Under the pieces are notes generated by a model that did no database searches, was not told the DNA's origin, and saw nothing but the letters and a program-made list of their open reading frames with translations. Below are positions 15,492-25,500 of a stretch of 64,000 nt of DNA, piece by piece. Numbering within the stretch: position 1 is the stretch's first letter; each line of letters starts with the position of its first letter. Origin of the DNA: Spirosoma foliorum (lineage in GTDB: Bacteria > Bacteroidota > Bacteroidia > Cytophagales > Spirosomataceae); contig NZ_CP059732.1 in the NCBI RefSeq assembly GCF_014117325.1, positions 2,741,001 through 2,805,000 of the forward strand, in the 5' to 3' direction. Position numbers and translations under genes: made by a program.

Positions 15492-18206
15492 ATGATAAAC
15501 GAAGAAAATGAACAGCCGATCGAGGACGATAGCCAGCAACCTGACGAGTTTCCATTAGCCGATGGAACTGAGCTGACTAATGCCCTTGCATTGGAGGAAC
15601 AACCTGCTGACCCTATTAATGAAGTCCTGCATGCTCAAACCGTCGTGTCAGGATTGTATGAAAATTATTTTCTCGATTACGCATCCTACGTTATTCTCGA
15701 ACGGGCCGTACCTGCTGTTGAGGATGGCTTGAAACCCGTTCAGCGCCGAATTCTGCATGCCCTGAAAGAAATGGATGACGGCCGCTTTAACAAAGTGGCC
15801 AACGTAATTGGGCAGACGATGCAATTTCACCCTCACGGTGATGCCTCTATTGGAGAAGCTCTCGTCAATATCGGGCAAAAAGAGCTTCTTTTCGATACCC
15901 AGGGTAGCTGGGGAGATGTGCGTACAGGCGACGGAGCCGCTGCGCCACGGTATATTGAAGTTCGGCTTTCGAAGTTTGCGCTCGATGCCATCTACAACGA
16001 TAAAACCACTGAGTGGCAATTGTCGTATGATGGGCGTAAACGGGAGCCGATTACCTTGCCCGTAAAATTCCCTCTGTTGCTGGCGCAGGGTGTAGAAGGG
16101 ATCGCCGTTGGACTTTCGACCAAAATTCTACCCCATAATTTCAATGAGCTGATTGAGGCTTCTATTCAGATTCTGAAAGATAAGCCCGTATCGCTCTTTC
16201 CCGATTTTCAGACCGGAGGCCACATTGATGTCAGTAATTACAACGATGGGCATCGGGGTGGTAAAGTTCGGGTGCGAGCCAAAATTGAAGAGGTTGATAA
16301 GAAAACCCTGGCGATTCGGGATGTGCCCTTTGGCGTTACGACCCCACAATTGATCGACTCAATTGTGAAGGCGGCCGAGCTAGGGAAAATACGGATTAAG
16401 GCACCCAGTCGGAATGTGGCCGCAGTGGTTGACAATACCGCCAGGGACGTAGAGATTTTGGTTCACTTGCAGCCTGGCGTTTCGCCCGATGTAACGATTG
16501 ACGCGCTCTATGCCTTTACAGATTGTGAAGTCAGCATTTCACCCAATGCCTGCGTCATCATTGGCGATAAACCCCATTTCGTTAGCGTAACGGATATCCT
16601 GCGGGTCAACACCCACCAAACGGTCCAGTTGCTACAACGGGAACTGGAGATTCGTCGGAGTGAGTTGATGGAGCGTCTGTTGTACAGCTCGCTCGAAAAG
16701 ATATTTATCGAGAATCGGATTTACCGGAAAATTGAGGAGTGCGAAACGTTTGAAGCGGTACTTGAAGCGATTGATAAAGCGCTTAAGCCGTTCAAGAAAC
16801 AATTCTATCGGACCATTACGGAGGATGATCTCATTCGCCTGACGGAGATCAAAATCAAACGGATTTCCAAATATGATGGCTTCAAGGCGGAGGAGCTAAT
16901 GCGTCGACTGGAGCAGGAACTAGCCGAAACAGAAGATAATCTGGCCAATATCACGCGCTATGCCATCAATTACTACAAAGACTTACAGAAAAAGTATGGC
17001 AAAGGGCGTGAGCGTAAAACCGAAATCAGAGCCTTTAATACCATTGCTGCCAATGTGGTAGCGGCTGCCAACCAGAAGCTGTATGTTGACCGCGAAGGTG
17101 GCTTTATTGGCTATGGGTTGAAAAAAGAAGAATACGTCAGCGATTGTTCCGATATCGACGACATCATCGTGTTTCGGCGTGATGGTAAGTGTATGGTGAC
17201 CAAAGTTCAGGATAAAGTGTTTGTCGGCAAGGATATTCTGTACGTTTCGGTATTCAAGAAAAACGACGAGCGCCGGATTTATAACCTGATCTATTTAGAC
17301 GGGAAGTCCGGGATTTCGATGGTGAAACGCTTCCCAGTGACTGGGGTTACCCGCGATCGGGAATATGACCTGACGATGGGCAATCCGAAATCGAAGCTAA
17401 CGTATTTTAGCGCTAACGATAACGGAGAGGCCGAAGTGATTACGGTTAACCTGACGGCTCAGAGTTCCGCCAAAATCAAGCAGTTCGATTATGATTTCGC
17501 ATCCGTTGGCATTAAAAACCGTTCGGCGCAGGGTAATATCCTGACAAAGTACCCGGTTCGGAAAATTACGCAGAAAACGGGTGGTGTATCCACCCTCGGC
17601 GGCCTCGACATCTGGTACGACGAACACCTGGGTCGGCTTAACCGCGATGAGCGTGGTCGGCTTTTAGGGAATTTTGATGCGAAAGACAGCATTCTGGTCG
17701 TTTATAAAGACGGCCAATATGAACTGACGAGCTTTGATCTGACCAATCGGTACGAACCCAACGACATCACTACGCTGATAAAGTTTGACCCGGAAATGGT
17801 GCTGTCGGTGGTGTATTACGAAGCTAACCAGAAGGCCTGGTATGTAAAGCGATTTAAAGTTGAAACGACGACCTTAGACAAGAAGTTTAGCTTTATCGGC
17901 GATACAAAAGGATCGAAAGCACTGGCTGTTACAACAGATCGTTATCCGCGTATCGAGGTCATTCATCAGGTAAAAGACCGAGGCCCGATGGAAACCATGA
18001 TTCTGGAACCTGAAGGATTTATTGACGTACGCGGTTGGAAGGCATTGGGCAATAAGTTGCCATTTGCCCGAGTGAAAGACGTTAAACTACTGGCTCCTAA
18101 GATTGTTAAAGAGGCTGTAAAAGCGACGTCAATAGCCGATACGGTCAGTACGATCGAGGCAGAAGAAAAAGAATCAGAACCTATTCAACTAGGTCTTTTT
18201 TCGTAA
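15492..18206 (+). CDS. parC: DNA topoisomerase IV subunit A
   Basis: 904 aa. Seen: the type IIA topoisomerase start NYFLDYASYVILERAVPAVEDGLKPVQRRILHAL, GDASIGEALVNIGQ, and GAAAPRYIEVRLS with catalytic Y154, then the coiled gate region and a C-terminal beta-pinwheel. The Bacteroidota-type extension at the C terminus ends SEPIQLGLFS. The wording FHPHGDASI and the absence of a canonical GyrA box favour ParC over GyrA. With ParE it decatenates daughter chromosomes; parE is not in the window. Upstream is a T-rich stretch with TATATTTA (about 15410) as a possible promoter. Confidence 0.88.
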   Translation: MINEENEQPIEDDSQQPDEFPLADGTELTNALALEEQPADPINEVLHAQTVVSGLYENYFLDYASYVILERAVPAVEDGLKPVQRRILHALKEMDDGRFNKVANVIGQTMQFHPHGDASIGEALVNIGQKELLFDTQGSWGDVRTGDGAAAPRYIEVRLSKFALDAIYNDKTTEWQLSYDGRKREPITLPVKFPLLLAQGVEGIAVGLSTKILPHNFNELIEASIQILKDKPVSLFPDFQTGGHIDVSNYNDGHRGGKVRVRAKIEEVDKKTLAIRDVPFGVTTPQLIDSIVKAAELGKIRIKAPSRNVAAVVDNTARDVEILVHLQPGVSPDVTIDALYAFTDCEVSISPNACVIIGDKPHFVSVTDILRVNTHQTVQLLQRELEIRRSELMERLLYSSLEKIFIENRIYRKIEECETFEAVLEAIDKALKPFKKQFYRTITEDDLIRLTEIKIKRISKYDGFKAEELMRRLEQELAETEDNLANITRYAINYYKDLQKKYGKGRERKTEIRAFNTIAANVVAAANQKLYVDREGGFIGYGLKKEEYVSDCSDIDDIIVFRRDGKCMVTKVQDKVFVGKDILYVSVFKKNDERRIYNLIYLDGKSGISMVKRFPVTGVTRDREYDLTMGNPKSKLTYFSANDNGEAEVITVNLTAQSSAKIKQFDYDFASVGIKNRSAQGNILTKYPVRKITQKTGGVSTLGGLDIWYDEHLGRLNRDERGRLLGNFDAKDSILVVYKDGQYELTSFDLTNRYEPNDITTLIKFDPEMVLSVVYYEANQKAWYVKRFKVETTTLDKKFSFIGDTKGSKALAVTTDRYPRIEVIHQVKDRGPMETMILEPEGFIDVRGWKALGNKLPFARVKDVKLLAPKIVKEAVKATSIADTVSTIEAEEKESEPIQLGLFS

Positions 18207-18218
18207 TTTAGAGTAATA

Positions 18219-18255
18219 GGTTTATGGTATTTGGGCTACCCGAATACCATAAACC
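18219..18255. repeat. Pre-start inverted repeat after parC
   Basis: 13-bp perfect arms 18219-18231 (GGTTTATGGTATT) and 18243-18255, 11-nt loop. It ends 30 bp before the VOC gene start (18285). No T-tract, so not an ordinary terminator. Confidence 0.75.
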
Positions 18256-18284
18256 AAAACTATAGTCCGACTAGCGATAACCCG

Positions 18285-18653
18285 ATGGCCGATACAACGT
18301 TTTTAGGCTTGCGAACAGTAATTTATGCCGCGCCTAACCTTAGCGAAACAAAAGAATGGTACACGAAAGCGTTTGGCGTTGAGCCCTATTTCGACCAGCC
18401 GTTCTATGTTGGCTTTAACATCGGTGGCTTTGAACTGGGGCTCGATCCGAATGCACAGATTGTGGAAGGAAGCACGTTAACCTATTGGGGCGTTTCGGAT
18501 ATTGGGGTGAGTGTTCAGAATTTAGTTAGCCTGGGCGCTACGCTACACTCGGATATTCAGGATGTAGGAGAGGGTATTAAAGTTTCCGCCGTGCGCGATC
18601 CCTTTGGCAACGTGATTGGTGTAATTGAAAACCCTCATTTTAGTAATTACTAA
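18285..18653 (+). CDS. VOC-superfamily (glyoxalase/bleomycin-resistance fold) protein
   Basis: 122 aa from ATG 18285 (MADTTFLGLR); the open upstream extension crosses the inverted repeat. Seen: RTVIYAAPNLSETKEWYTKAFGVEPYFDQPFYVGFNIGGFELGLDP and VSAVRDPFGNVIGVIENP, two betaalphabetabetabeta modules and the DPFGNxxGxIE ending of the VOC family. Function unassigned; may bind a metal and a small substrate. Its stop codon overlaps the next ATG by one base, so it is probably translated together with the SanA-like gene. Confidence 0.82.
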   Translation: MADTTFLGLRTVIYAAPNLSETKEWYTKAFGVEPYFDQPFYVGFNIGGFELGLDPNAQIVEGSTLTYWGVSDIGVSVQNLVSLGATLHSDIQDVGEGIKVSAVRDPFGNVIGVIENPHFSNY

Positions 18654-19396
18654 TGAACACGACTTTGGCTACTGACTACAGCGACGAAAGGCACCACGAA
18701 GCGGCTGGAGTTCGTATTGTCAAGCGTGTCATTAAGCTCATAATTGTGCTGATGTTTGCAGGAGCCATCGTTGTCCTGATCAGCAACTGGTGGATTGTAT
18801 ACAATACCAAAGACCAGATTTATTTTGACATCAATGAGCTGCCCGCCAATGATTACGGGTTAGTACTGGGCACCAGTAAGTTTGTTCGAACAGGGAAAGA
18901 AAACCTGTTTTTTCGCTACCGGATGGAAGCCACTGCCCGGCTCTGGAAAGAAGGTAAAGTAAAATACCTGATCCTGAGCGGCAACAACGATTCAGAGTAC
19001 TACAATGAACCCGCCGATATGCAGCGAGCTTTGGTCCGTCTGGGCGTTCCAGCCTCGGTGATGCAGCTCGATTATGCGGGCTATCGAACGTTCGATTCGG
19101 TTGTGCGTTGCAAGGACGAATTCAATCAGGAAAAGATTACGATCATATCCCAGAATTTTCACAATGCCCGCGCCCTCTATATTGGTAATCATGAGGGTAT
19201 GGAAGCCATTGCTTTTGCTGCGCAGGATGTACCTGATGGTTATTCGCTGAAGACGCTTGTTCGGGAATACCTTGCCCGGCCCTATGCCTTGTTCGATGTG
19301 CATGTGTTGCGTCCACAACCCGAAAAAGGCAACTGGCAACGAAGCGCAAATAAGCGCCAATCGCACGGGCGTCGGACGGCTGATGTCGCCCCGTAA
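18653..19396 (+). CDS. SanA/YdcF-like (DUF218) membrane protein
   Basis: 247 aa; ATG shares a base with the upstream stop. One N-terminal transmembrane helix (about 25-47, LIIVLMFAGAIVVLISNWWIVY), then the DUF218 domain: YGLVLGTSKFVRTGKENLFFRYRMEATARLWKEGKVKYLILSGNN, DMQRALVRLGVP, YAGYRTFDSVVRCKDEF and ITIISQNFHNARALYI. SanA is linked to the cell-envelope barrier and vancomycin exclusion in Escherichia coli. The basic C-terminal tail is not part of the domain. Confidence 0.85.
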   Translation: MNTTLATDYSDERHHEAAGVRIVKRVIKLIIVLMFAGAIVVLISNWWIVYNTKDQIYFDINELPANDYGLVLGTSKFVRTGKENLFFRYRMEATARLWKEGKVKYLILSGNNDSEYYNEPADMQRALVRLGVPASVMQLDYAGYRTFDSVVRCKDEFNQEKITIISQNFHNARALYIGNHEGMEAIAFAAQDVPDGYSLKTLVREYLARPYALFDVHVLRPQPEKGNWQRSANKRQSHGRRTADVAP

Positions 19397-19503
19397 AACT
19401 CTATTTTGCCAAAGCATTAGTCGAATTCTGCCTGAACATCCACCCGTGGGTTTAGTTCATAAATAAGTAGCGGAACGAAAACGCAGATCAGACTACTATC
19501 GTT

Positions 19504-20007
19504 ATGACTCAATCCAATCAAACCAGTACAGACATTAACTCCGCCGTTCGGAAGCAATTAATCAGTTTCCTTACCGGTAGCAATGCCCATCAGTCGTTCG
19601 ATAATGCCGTTAAGGGGTTACCTGTCGAACTGCGAGGAGTAAAACCCGATAATCTTCCGTATAGCATCTGGCAAATAGTAGATCATATACGGATTGTCCA
19701 ATGGGACATTCTCGAATTTTCCCGCGATCCTGATCACCAATCTCCTGCCTGGCCGGATGGGTACTGGACAAAAGAAATTGCGCCCCCAAATGAAGACGTC
19801 TGGCAACAGGCACTGGATCAGATTCGGGCAGACCTTGCGGCCTTTATTGAGCTACTAAACGACTCTCAACGTGATTTATACGCCCCCTTTGCCCATGGTG
19901 ATGGACAGAATCTGCTTCGCGAAGCCCTGCTCATTGGCGATCATACTGCCTATCATGTAGGAGAAATAATTATCATCCGGCGGTTGCTGGGAGCCTGGAA
20001 AAAATGA
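19504..20007 (+). CDS. DinB-superfamily four-helix protein
   Basis: 167 aa. Seen: SIWQIVDHIRIVQWDILEF (first metal-ligand His), and LLREALLIGDHTAYHVGEIIIIRRLLG with the paired histidines. These form the three-His metal site of DinB/YfiT-type bundles, often thiol-dependent S-transferases. Substrate not predictable. A second, more distant DinB member lies at 42686-43234. Confidence 0.8.
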   Translation: MTQSNQTSTDINSAVRKQLISFLTGSNAHQSFDNAVKGLPVELRGVKPDNLPYSIWQIVDHIRIVQWDILEFSRDPDHQSPAWPDGYWTKEIAPPNEDVWQQALDQIRADLAAFIELLNDSQRDLYAPFAHGDGQNLLREALLIGDHTAYHVGEIIIIRRLLGAWKK

Positions 20008-20070
20008 GCCGAAAATCTGCCTAATTTATAATTCTAGCCCGCTCGATAAATTACTGATTTTATTATTATA

Positions 20071-20078
20071 TACCTTTG
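20071..20078 (+). promoter_or_regulatory. Putative -7 box TACCTTTG
   Basis: Matches the Bacteroidota TAnnTTTG -7 element, 22 bp before ATG 20101; no clear TTG -33 motif at the expected distance. Confidence 0.45.
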
Positions 20079-20100
20079 TGTTTCACTATAAGAAATTCTC

Positions 20101-20478
20101 ATGTCTACAGACAGTCAACCGAACAAACTACCGAGTCAACCCGCTTTCACGATTACCGCTCAATCAGCCGCTCATAAACAGGGGGTTGTGAACGTACCCG
20201 CTAGCGTTGATTCGTATTTTGGCGAGCATGGTAAAATTGTCGTAGTAACTCTTCCGAATGATCAACGAGTCCATTGCTCCATTGAACGGAAGAAAACATC
20301 TAAGCACGGAGCCAGCTTTTCTCATCCTTCCCTGAAGGAGTATTTTGGAAATAAAATCCAGAAAGACTGGGAATATCGGGTCAAAATCAGTGGTATGAAT
20401 TCGGTCAGTATTCGGCCAATTGAAACCGCCACTGAGGTTGTCGAAGAAGCCCCAAAAGTCGAAGAATCGCAGGAATAG
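20101..20478 (+). CDS. Conserved-looking protein of unknown function
   Basis: 125 aa, no signal peptide or membrane segment. A proline/glutamine-rich start, a central compact region VNVPASVDSYFGEHGKIVVVTLPNDQ...SFSHPSLKEYFGNKIQKDWEYRVKISG in which SYFGE and EYFGN may mark two repeats of a small beta fold, and an acidic tail (VVEEAPKVEESQE). Its own promoter box and terminator make it a single-gene unit. No family recognised. Confidence 0.65.
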   Translation: MSTDSQPNKLPSQPAFTITAQSAAHKQGVVNVPASVDSYFGEHGKIVVVTLPNDQRVHCSIERKKTSKHGASFSHPSLKEYFGNKIQKDWEYRVKISGMNSVSIRPIETATEVVEEAPKVEESQE

Positions 20479-20522
20479 GCCATGCAATGGCCTACTCAGG
20501 TTTTCAGATCTAACACAATTAT

Positions 20523-20559
20523 CAGGCACTTTCCCGTTTATTGAGGAAGTGCCTGTTTT
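20523..20559 (+). terminator. Intrinsic terminator
   Basis: Arms CAGGCACTT (20523-20531) and AAGTGCCTG (20547-20555), then TTTT. Confidence 0.75.
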
Positions 20560-20655
20560 GCATTCGCGTAAGTTGCCTCTACTAATAAAGCTACTCTATA
20601 AAACAGTAATAAATTTCTTTAGTCAACTTCTACAGCCGAATTCCCGTAGTACAAC

Positions 20656-21270
20656 ATGGCTATACGTCCTACATCAAATTCAATACAGACCGATATTCAG
20701 CTTTGGGAGCAGCTAAAAAATGGGAGTGAGCTGGCCTTTGGTAAGCTACTGGCCAACTACTTCAATCCACTGCAAAACTATGGCTGTAAGTTTGTTCGGG
20801 ATGAAGATTTTGTGAAAGACTGTGTTCAGGAAGTGTTTATCGAAATCTGGAATCGGCGAGACCGGGTCAGTACGCCTGATAGCGTTCGGGCTTATCTGCT
20901 CAGTTGCGTTCGGAAACGAGTGCTTCGGGAAGGATATCGCCAGCATATCATGCGGGACGATGCATCTATCGATCTGGAAAACGAGTTGACTTTTGTTGAG
21001 TTTTCGCCGGAATGGTTGTTGATCGAGCAGGAGAGCGTAGCCGAAACCACGCATCGTATTGCCGACTCACTTAATAAACTGCCTAAACGGCAACGGGAGG
21101 TAATATACCTGCGCTACTACCAAAATCTCGAGCGCGACGAAATTGCGGCCATCATGGGGGTTAATCCACAGTCTATATCGAACCTGCTACAGTCAGCTTT
21201 TAAAAATTTCCGGGAAAACTGGGCTGGTTTGATCCTGCTGGCCAATATTCTCAGTCACTCTTCTTTTTAA
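20656..21270 (+). CDS. ECF RNA polymerase sigma factor of the SusCD locus
   Basis: 204 aa. Region 2: ELAFGKLLANYFNPLQNYGCKFVRDEDFVKDCVQEVFIEIWNRRD (DxxQEvFxxxW signature). Region 4: LNKLPKRQREVIYLRYYQNLERDEIAAIMGVNPQSISNLLQSAFKNFR, the helix-turn-helix that reads the -35. FecI-type sigma factors in Bacteroidota are held by a FecR anti-sigma (next gene, 21354-22439) and released by a signal passed through a TonB receptor with an STN domain (22552-25941). Here all parts are consecutive. Confidence 0.93.
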   Translation: MAIRPTSNSIQTDIQLWEQLKNGSELAFGKLLANYFNPLQNYGCKFVRDEDFVKDCVQEVFIEIWNRRDRVSTPDSVRAYLLSCVRKRVLREGYRQHIMRDDASIDLENELTFVEFSPEWLLIEQESVAETTHRIADSLNKLPKRQREVIYLRYYQNLERDEIAAIMGVNPQSISNLLQSAFKNFRENWAGLILLANILSHSSF

Positions 21271-21353
21271 TCTCTGCCTAAAAACAAGTATCTAAGCCTC
21301 AATTTGGCCATCTACTATTATCTAATACGAATTGAGACTTTCTCTAGCACACG

Positions 21354-22439
21354 ATGAACCCCGATTATCAGAAATATAGTGTCGAAGACTTTACACAGGA
21401 TGAACTGTTTCGACGGTGGGTTATTCTAAGGGACCCGCAGAGCGAAGCACTTTGGGCCGATTGGTTAGCGGCCCACCCCGAAGCATCTGGAAAAGTACAG
21501 TTGGCCAGAGCTTTTCTGTATGCACTTGAGGAAAAAAATACAGCCCTTCCCGAGGATGAGTTAGCCAACCTTACCGAGGATATTATTCAGCAGGATAAGC
21601 AACGCATACGGCCGCTCTGGACGAGCCCCATGCTACGGATAGCTGCGTCGATTCTGGTTGTTCTTGGGCTTGGTTATTTGTTTTTAGTGCACCAGCCCGG
21701 ATCGTCAAGAGTTGATAAACTGGCCGAAATTAGCCCTGTATTGGCCGCTAACTATAGCGAAGTAGAAAATAATAAGGCTGAACCACAAGATATTACACTT
21801 CAGGACGGAAGCGTTGTTACGCTTTATACGCACAGTAAATTGCGCTATCCAAAACAGTTTTTGCCTAAACTCCGCGAAGTATACCTATCCGGGCAGGCCT
21901 TTTTTAAGATCACTAAAAACCCAAAACAGCCATTCTGGGTGCATGCCGACCAAATTTCGACCCAGGTGCTGGGGACTTCGTTCATGGTAAAAACAGAAGG
22001 TAACAATGCCAAGGTAGAAGTGCGTTCAGGGCGGGTGTCGGTTTACACCCGAAAAGATATTCGGGCGGCTCGGCGCTTGCAGCAAAACGAATCGGTAGGA
22101 GTGGTGCTAACGGCTAATCAGCAGGTAGATTTTATTGAAAAAGAAGATCGGTTGGTAAAGTCCATCGTTGCGCAACCAATTGTTCTTCAGAAGATTGAAA
22201 GCCGCGACTATGTTTTTGAAGAAGCCCCAATCGATAGGGTGTTTAATCAACTGGAAAAGACGTATGGTCTACCCGTTTTGTATGACCCAGTGACGGTTAA
22301 AAATTGTTTTATCACGGCTAATCTCGCCGACGAGTCACTATTTGATAAGCTCAATCTGATCTGCCGAATTTCCCGCGCGACCTACGAAATTGTTGATGGG
22401 CAGATCATCATCCATAGTGCCGGATGTGACAATAAGTAG
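21354..22439 (+). CDS. FecR-family anti-sigma factor
   Basis: 361 aa. Cytoplasmic N-terminal part (about 1-88) with FRRWVILRDPQSEALWADWLAAHPE, one transmembrane helix (about 91-110, MLRIAASILVVLGLGYLFLV), a periplasmic FecR domain (DITLQDGSVVTLYTHSKLRYP, VYLSGQAFFKITKNPKQPFWVHADQISTQVLGTSFMV, VRSGRVSVYT) and a C-terminal DUF4974 module (YVFEEAPIDRVFNQLEKTYGLPVLYD). It binds the upstream ECF sigma and receives the signal from the receptor's STN domain. Confidence 0.92.
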   Translation: MNPDYQKYSVEDFTQDELFRRWVILRDPQSEALWADWLAAHPEASGKVQLARAFLYALEEKNTALPEDELANLTEDIIQQDKQRIRPLWTSPMLRIAASILVVLGLGYLFLVHQPGSSRVDKLAEISPVLAANYSEVENNKAEPQDITLQDGSVVTLYTHSKLRYPKQFLPKLREVYLSGQAFFKITKNPKQPFWVHADQISTQVLGTSFMVKTEGNNAKVEVRSGRVSVYTRKDIRAARRLQQNESVGVVLTANQQVDFIEKEDRLVKSIVAQPIVLQKIESRDYVFEEAPIDRVFNQLEKTYGLPVLYDPVTVKNCFITANLADESLFDKLNLICRISRATYEIVDGQIIIHSAGCDNK

Positions 22440-22551
22440 GTATATTTGACCAGGTTAAGTAGATACTGAAAAATATTTATCAAAATAATTACAAATAAGA
22501 CAGTATCTACCTAATCGACTTGCTATCCGTGAGTAAATACCCGTTTAACTC

Positions 22552-25500
22552 ATGGATAAACTCTATTCCAAGTCCCCATTCTTCATTCGACTCATGAAGC
22601 TATCGGTAATTCAACTTCTGATCGCTGGTATATTTATGAGTACCACCTGGGCCCATAGTGCCCGTGGGCAGGAGCTTCTCGATCAGCATGTGCTGATTAA
22701 AGCCGGTAGTACAAATCTGAAAAGTACACTGGCGCTGCTGGAACGAAACACACATGTTCGGTTTATTTACAATCCTAAAGAGATTCAGGCTGAACAACGA
22801 TTGACCCTAAGTGCCCGGTCTGTTACGCTGAAAGATTTCCTGAGCGAGTTACTAACACCGTTACGCATCAGTTACGAGGTTTCAGGCAAACAGATTGCCT
22901 TGTTCAAAAATCCATCGTCAGGAAGCACAGACGCGGGTGGTAATCCTGACCAACTCGCTTCGGGTCAGTTAGGTAAAGCCGTTGCCGACCGCACTGTTTC
23001 AGGACGTGTGCTGGATGGTGCTAATGGATCGGGCTTACCCGGCGTTAGCGTGGTGTTGAAAGACACTCGTCTGGGTACCGTGACGGATGGCGAAGGGAAA
23101 TTCAAACTGTCGATTCCCGATCAATACAATACGTCGAGTGCAACCCTGATATTTTCTTTTATCGGCTACGCCAGTCAAGAGGCTTTGATTGGTAGTCGGA
23201 GTTCGGTTGATGTAACGTTAGCGGTTGATAATAAGCAGCTAAGCGAAGTTGTGGTAGTGGGTTATGGTACACAATCCCGCAAAAACCTCACGACGGCTAT
23301 CAGCACCATCAAACCAGAAGAACTGAACCGAGGGGCCATCAGCGATGTGGGTCAATTGTTACAGGGTAAAGTACCAGGGCTGAACATTTCGGCCAGTGGC
23401 GACCCGAATACGCCATCGGCCGTTGTGCTGCGGGGCGCGTCCACCATCAACAGCTCACAGGGCCCTTTCTATGTGATTGACGGCGTACCGGGTGCCGATA
23501 TTTCGATCATTGCCCCCGACGATATTGCGTCCATCGACGTACTGAAAGATGCCGCAGCCACCGCTATTTACGGGAACCGTGCCGCCAATGGCGTAATTAT
23601 GGTAACCACCAAGCGGGGTAAAAAAGGCCAGATGCAGGTAAGCTACAGTGGCTATATGGGTATCGAAAAAGTGTCCAGCAAATTGAACATGATGGATGCT
23701 ACCCAACTGCGGGACTTTCTGTCGAAAAACGGCCAGTCGTTTTCGCCCAATGATGATAAAGGCGCTAACACAAACTGGCAACAGGCTGTCGAGAAAAATT
23801 CGGCTATCTCGCAAAACCATAACCTATCGATTAGTGGCGGCTCGGAGCATAGCAATTATAGCGCAAGCATCAACTACCTGGATAAACAGGGTATTTTGCA
23901 GGGTAGCTCGCTGAGCCGGGTTATTGCCCGCTTAGCGGTCGAACAATATGCCTTAAATGACAAAGTGAAGTTTAGTCTGAACGTCACCAACTCAAACAGC
24001 AACGCCAACAATACTCCCTTGCGCAACAACGTATTGTTGCAGATGATCAATCACTTACCGGTTTCGCCAATTACCAATACGGATGGTACCTATTTTGAGA
24101 ATTTTCAGAATACGGGCTACTTCAACCCGGTGGCTATGATCAATCATGCCAAGGATAATACCAAATACAACAACCTGGTTGGGTCGTTCAATACACATGT
24201 GGTTCTCCCATTTGGTCTTTCGTACGACATGAACCTGTCGTATCAGAACAACACCTCGCTACATGGCGAATCCTACGATAGTTATTATACTCAATACAAC
24301 AGCGCGAATTTCTATAATAACCCCGATCCACCGTCCGTACACAGCATTCTGAACTTCGGTACCAATGGTTCGGCACTTCGGAATACGTATCAGACGACGC
24401 GGAAAGTGCTGGAAACCTTTCTTACCTGGGACAAAAGCTTTGGCGATCATACGATTAATGCCGTGTTAGGGTATTCGTATCAGGGGTCAATTTCGGGCGA
24501 TGGTTTCCAGACGTCGAGTACCAACTTCCCGGTCGATAATATTGGTTACAGCAATTTCGCGTTGAGTAACCCCTACGCTGTATCGTCGTACCGCATCAAT
24601 TTTGGTGCTGACGGAATTTATCAGGAAACAAAACTGATCTCCGATTTCGCTCGTTTGAACTACAACTACAAAGACAAATACCTCCTTCAGGGATCGGTTC
24701 GTCGCGATGGAAGCTCGGTGTTTGGGACGAACAATCAGTGGGGTTATTTCCCCGCCGGTAGTATCGCCTGGCGTGTGAATCAGGAAGATTTCATGCAGAA
24801 CCAGAAGTTGTTCAACGACCTGAAGGTACGCGCTAGTTATGGCGTAACCGGTAACTCGTCGGGTTTCAATGCCTATACCGCACAGTTCATTTCGGGTAGC
24901 CTCGGTACGTACTATTACAACGGTGTGCAAACGGCAGCGTACGGGCCTACGCAGGCGGCTAACCCCAATTTGCAATGGGAGAAAACAGCCACCACCAATA
25001 TCGGGATTGATTTTACGGTCCTGAAAGGCAAACTGAGCGGTACGGTAGAATGGTACAACAAAGAGACAACGGGTATGATTTACTCGTACCGGGTTGACCC
25101 CATTCTGGTGCCTGTGGGAAGCATTATTGCTAATGGCGGCAACATGAGTAACAAAGGTATTGAGGTGAGCCTGAGCGCAACCCCAGTTCAGAGAGGGAAA
25201 TTTACCTGGACAACGGGCTTAAATCTGGCGCACAATACCAACAAGATCAATAGCTTAACGAACCCACTGTTTGTTGGTGGTGACTCGGTTCGGATAACGC
25301 AACCCGAAGGTGCTGGCCAGACGGGCAGTACGTTGCAGATTTTGAAAGCGGGTATGCCACTGGGTCAATTCTTTACGCTGCAATATGCGGGTAAAAATGA
25401 CAAAGGGGTTTCGCAGTACGTTGACCACAATGGTAATCTGACCACCACGCCGGTTATTGGCACCGATTATAAGTACATGGGCAGTCCGCAGCCTAAACTG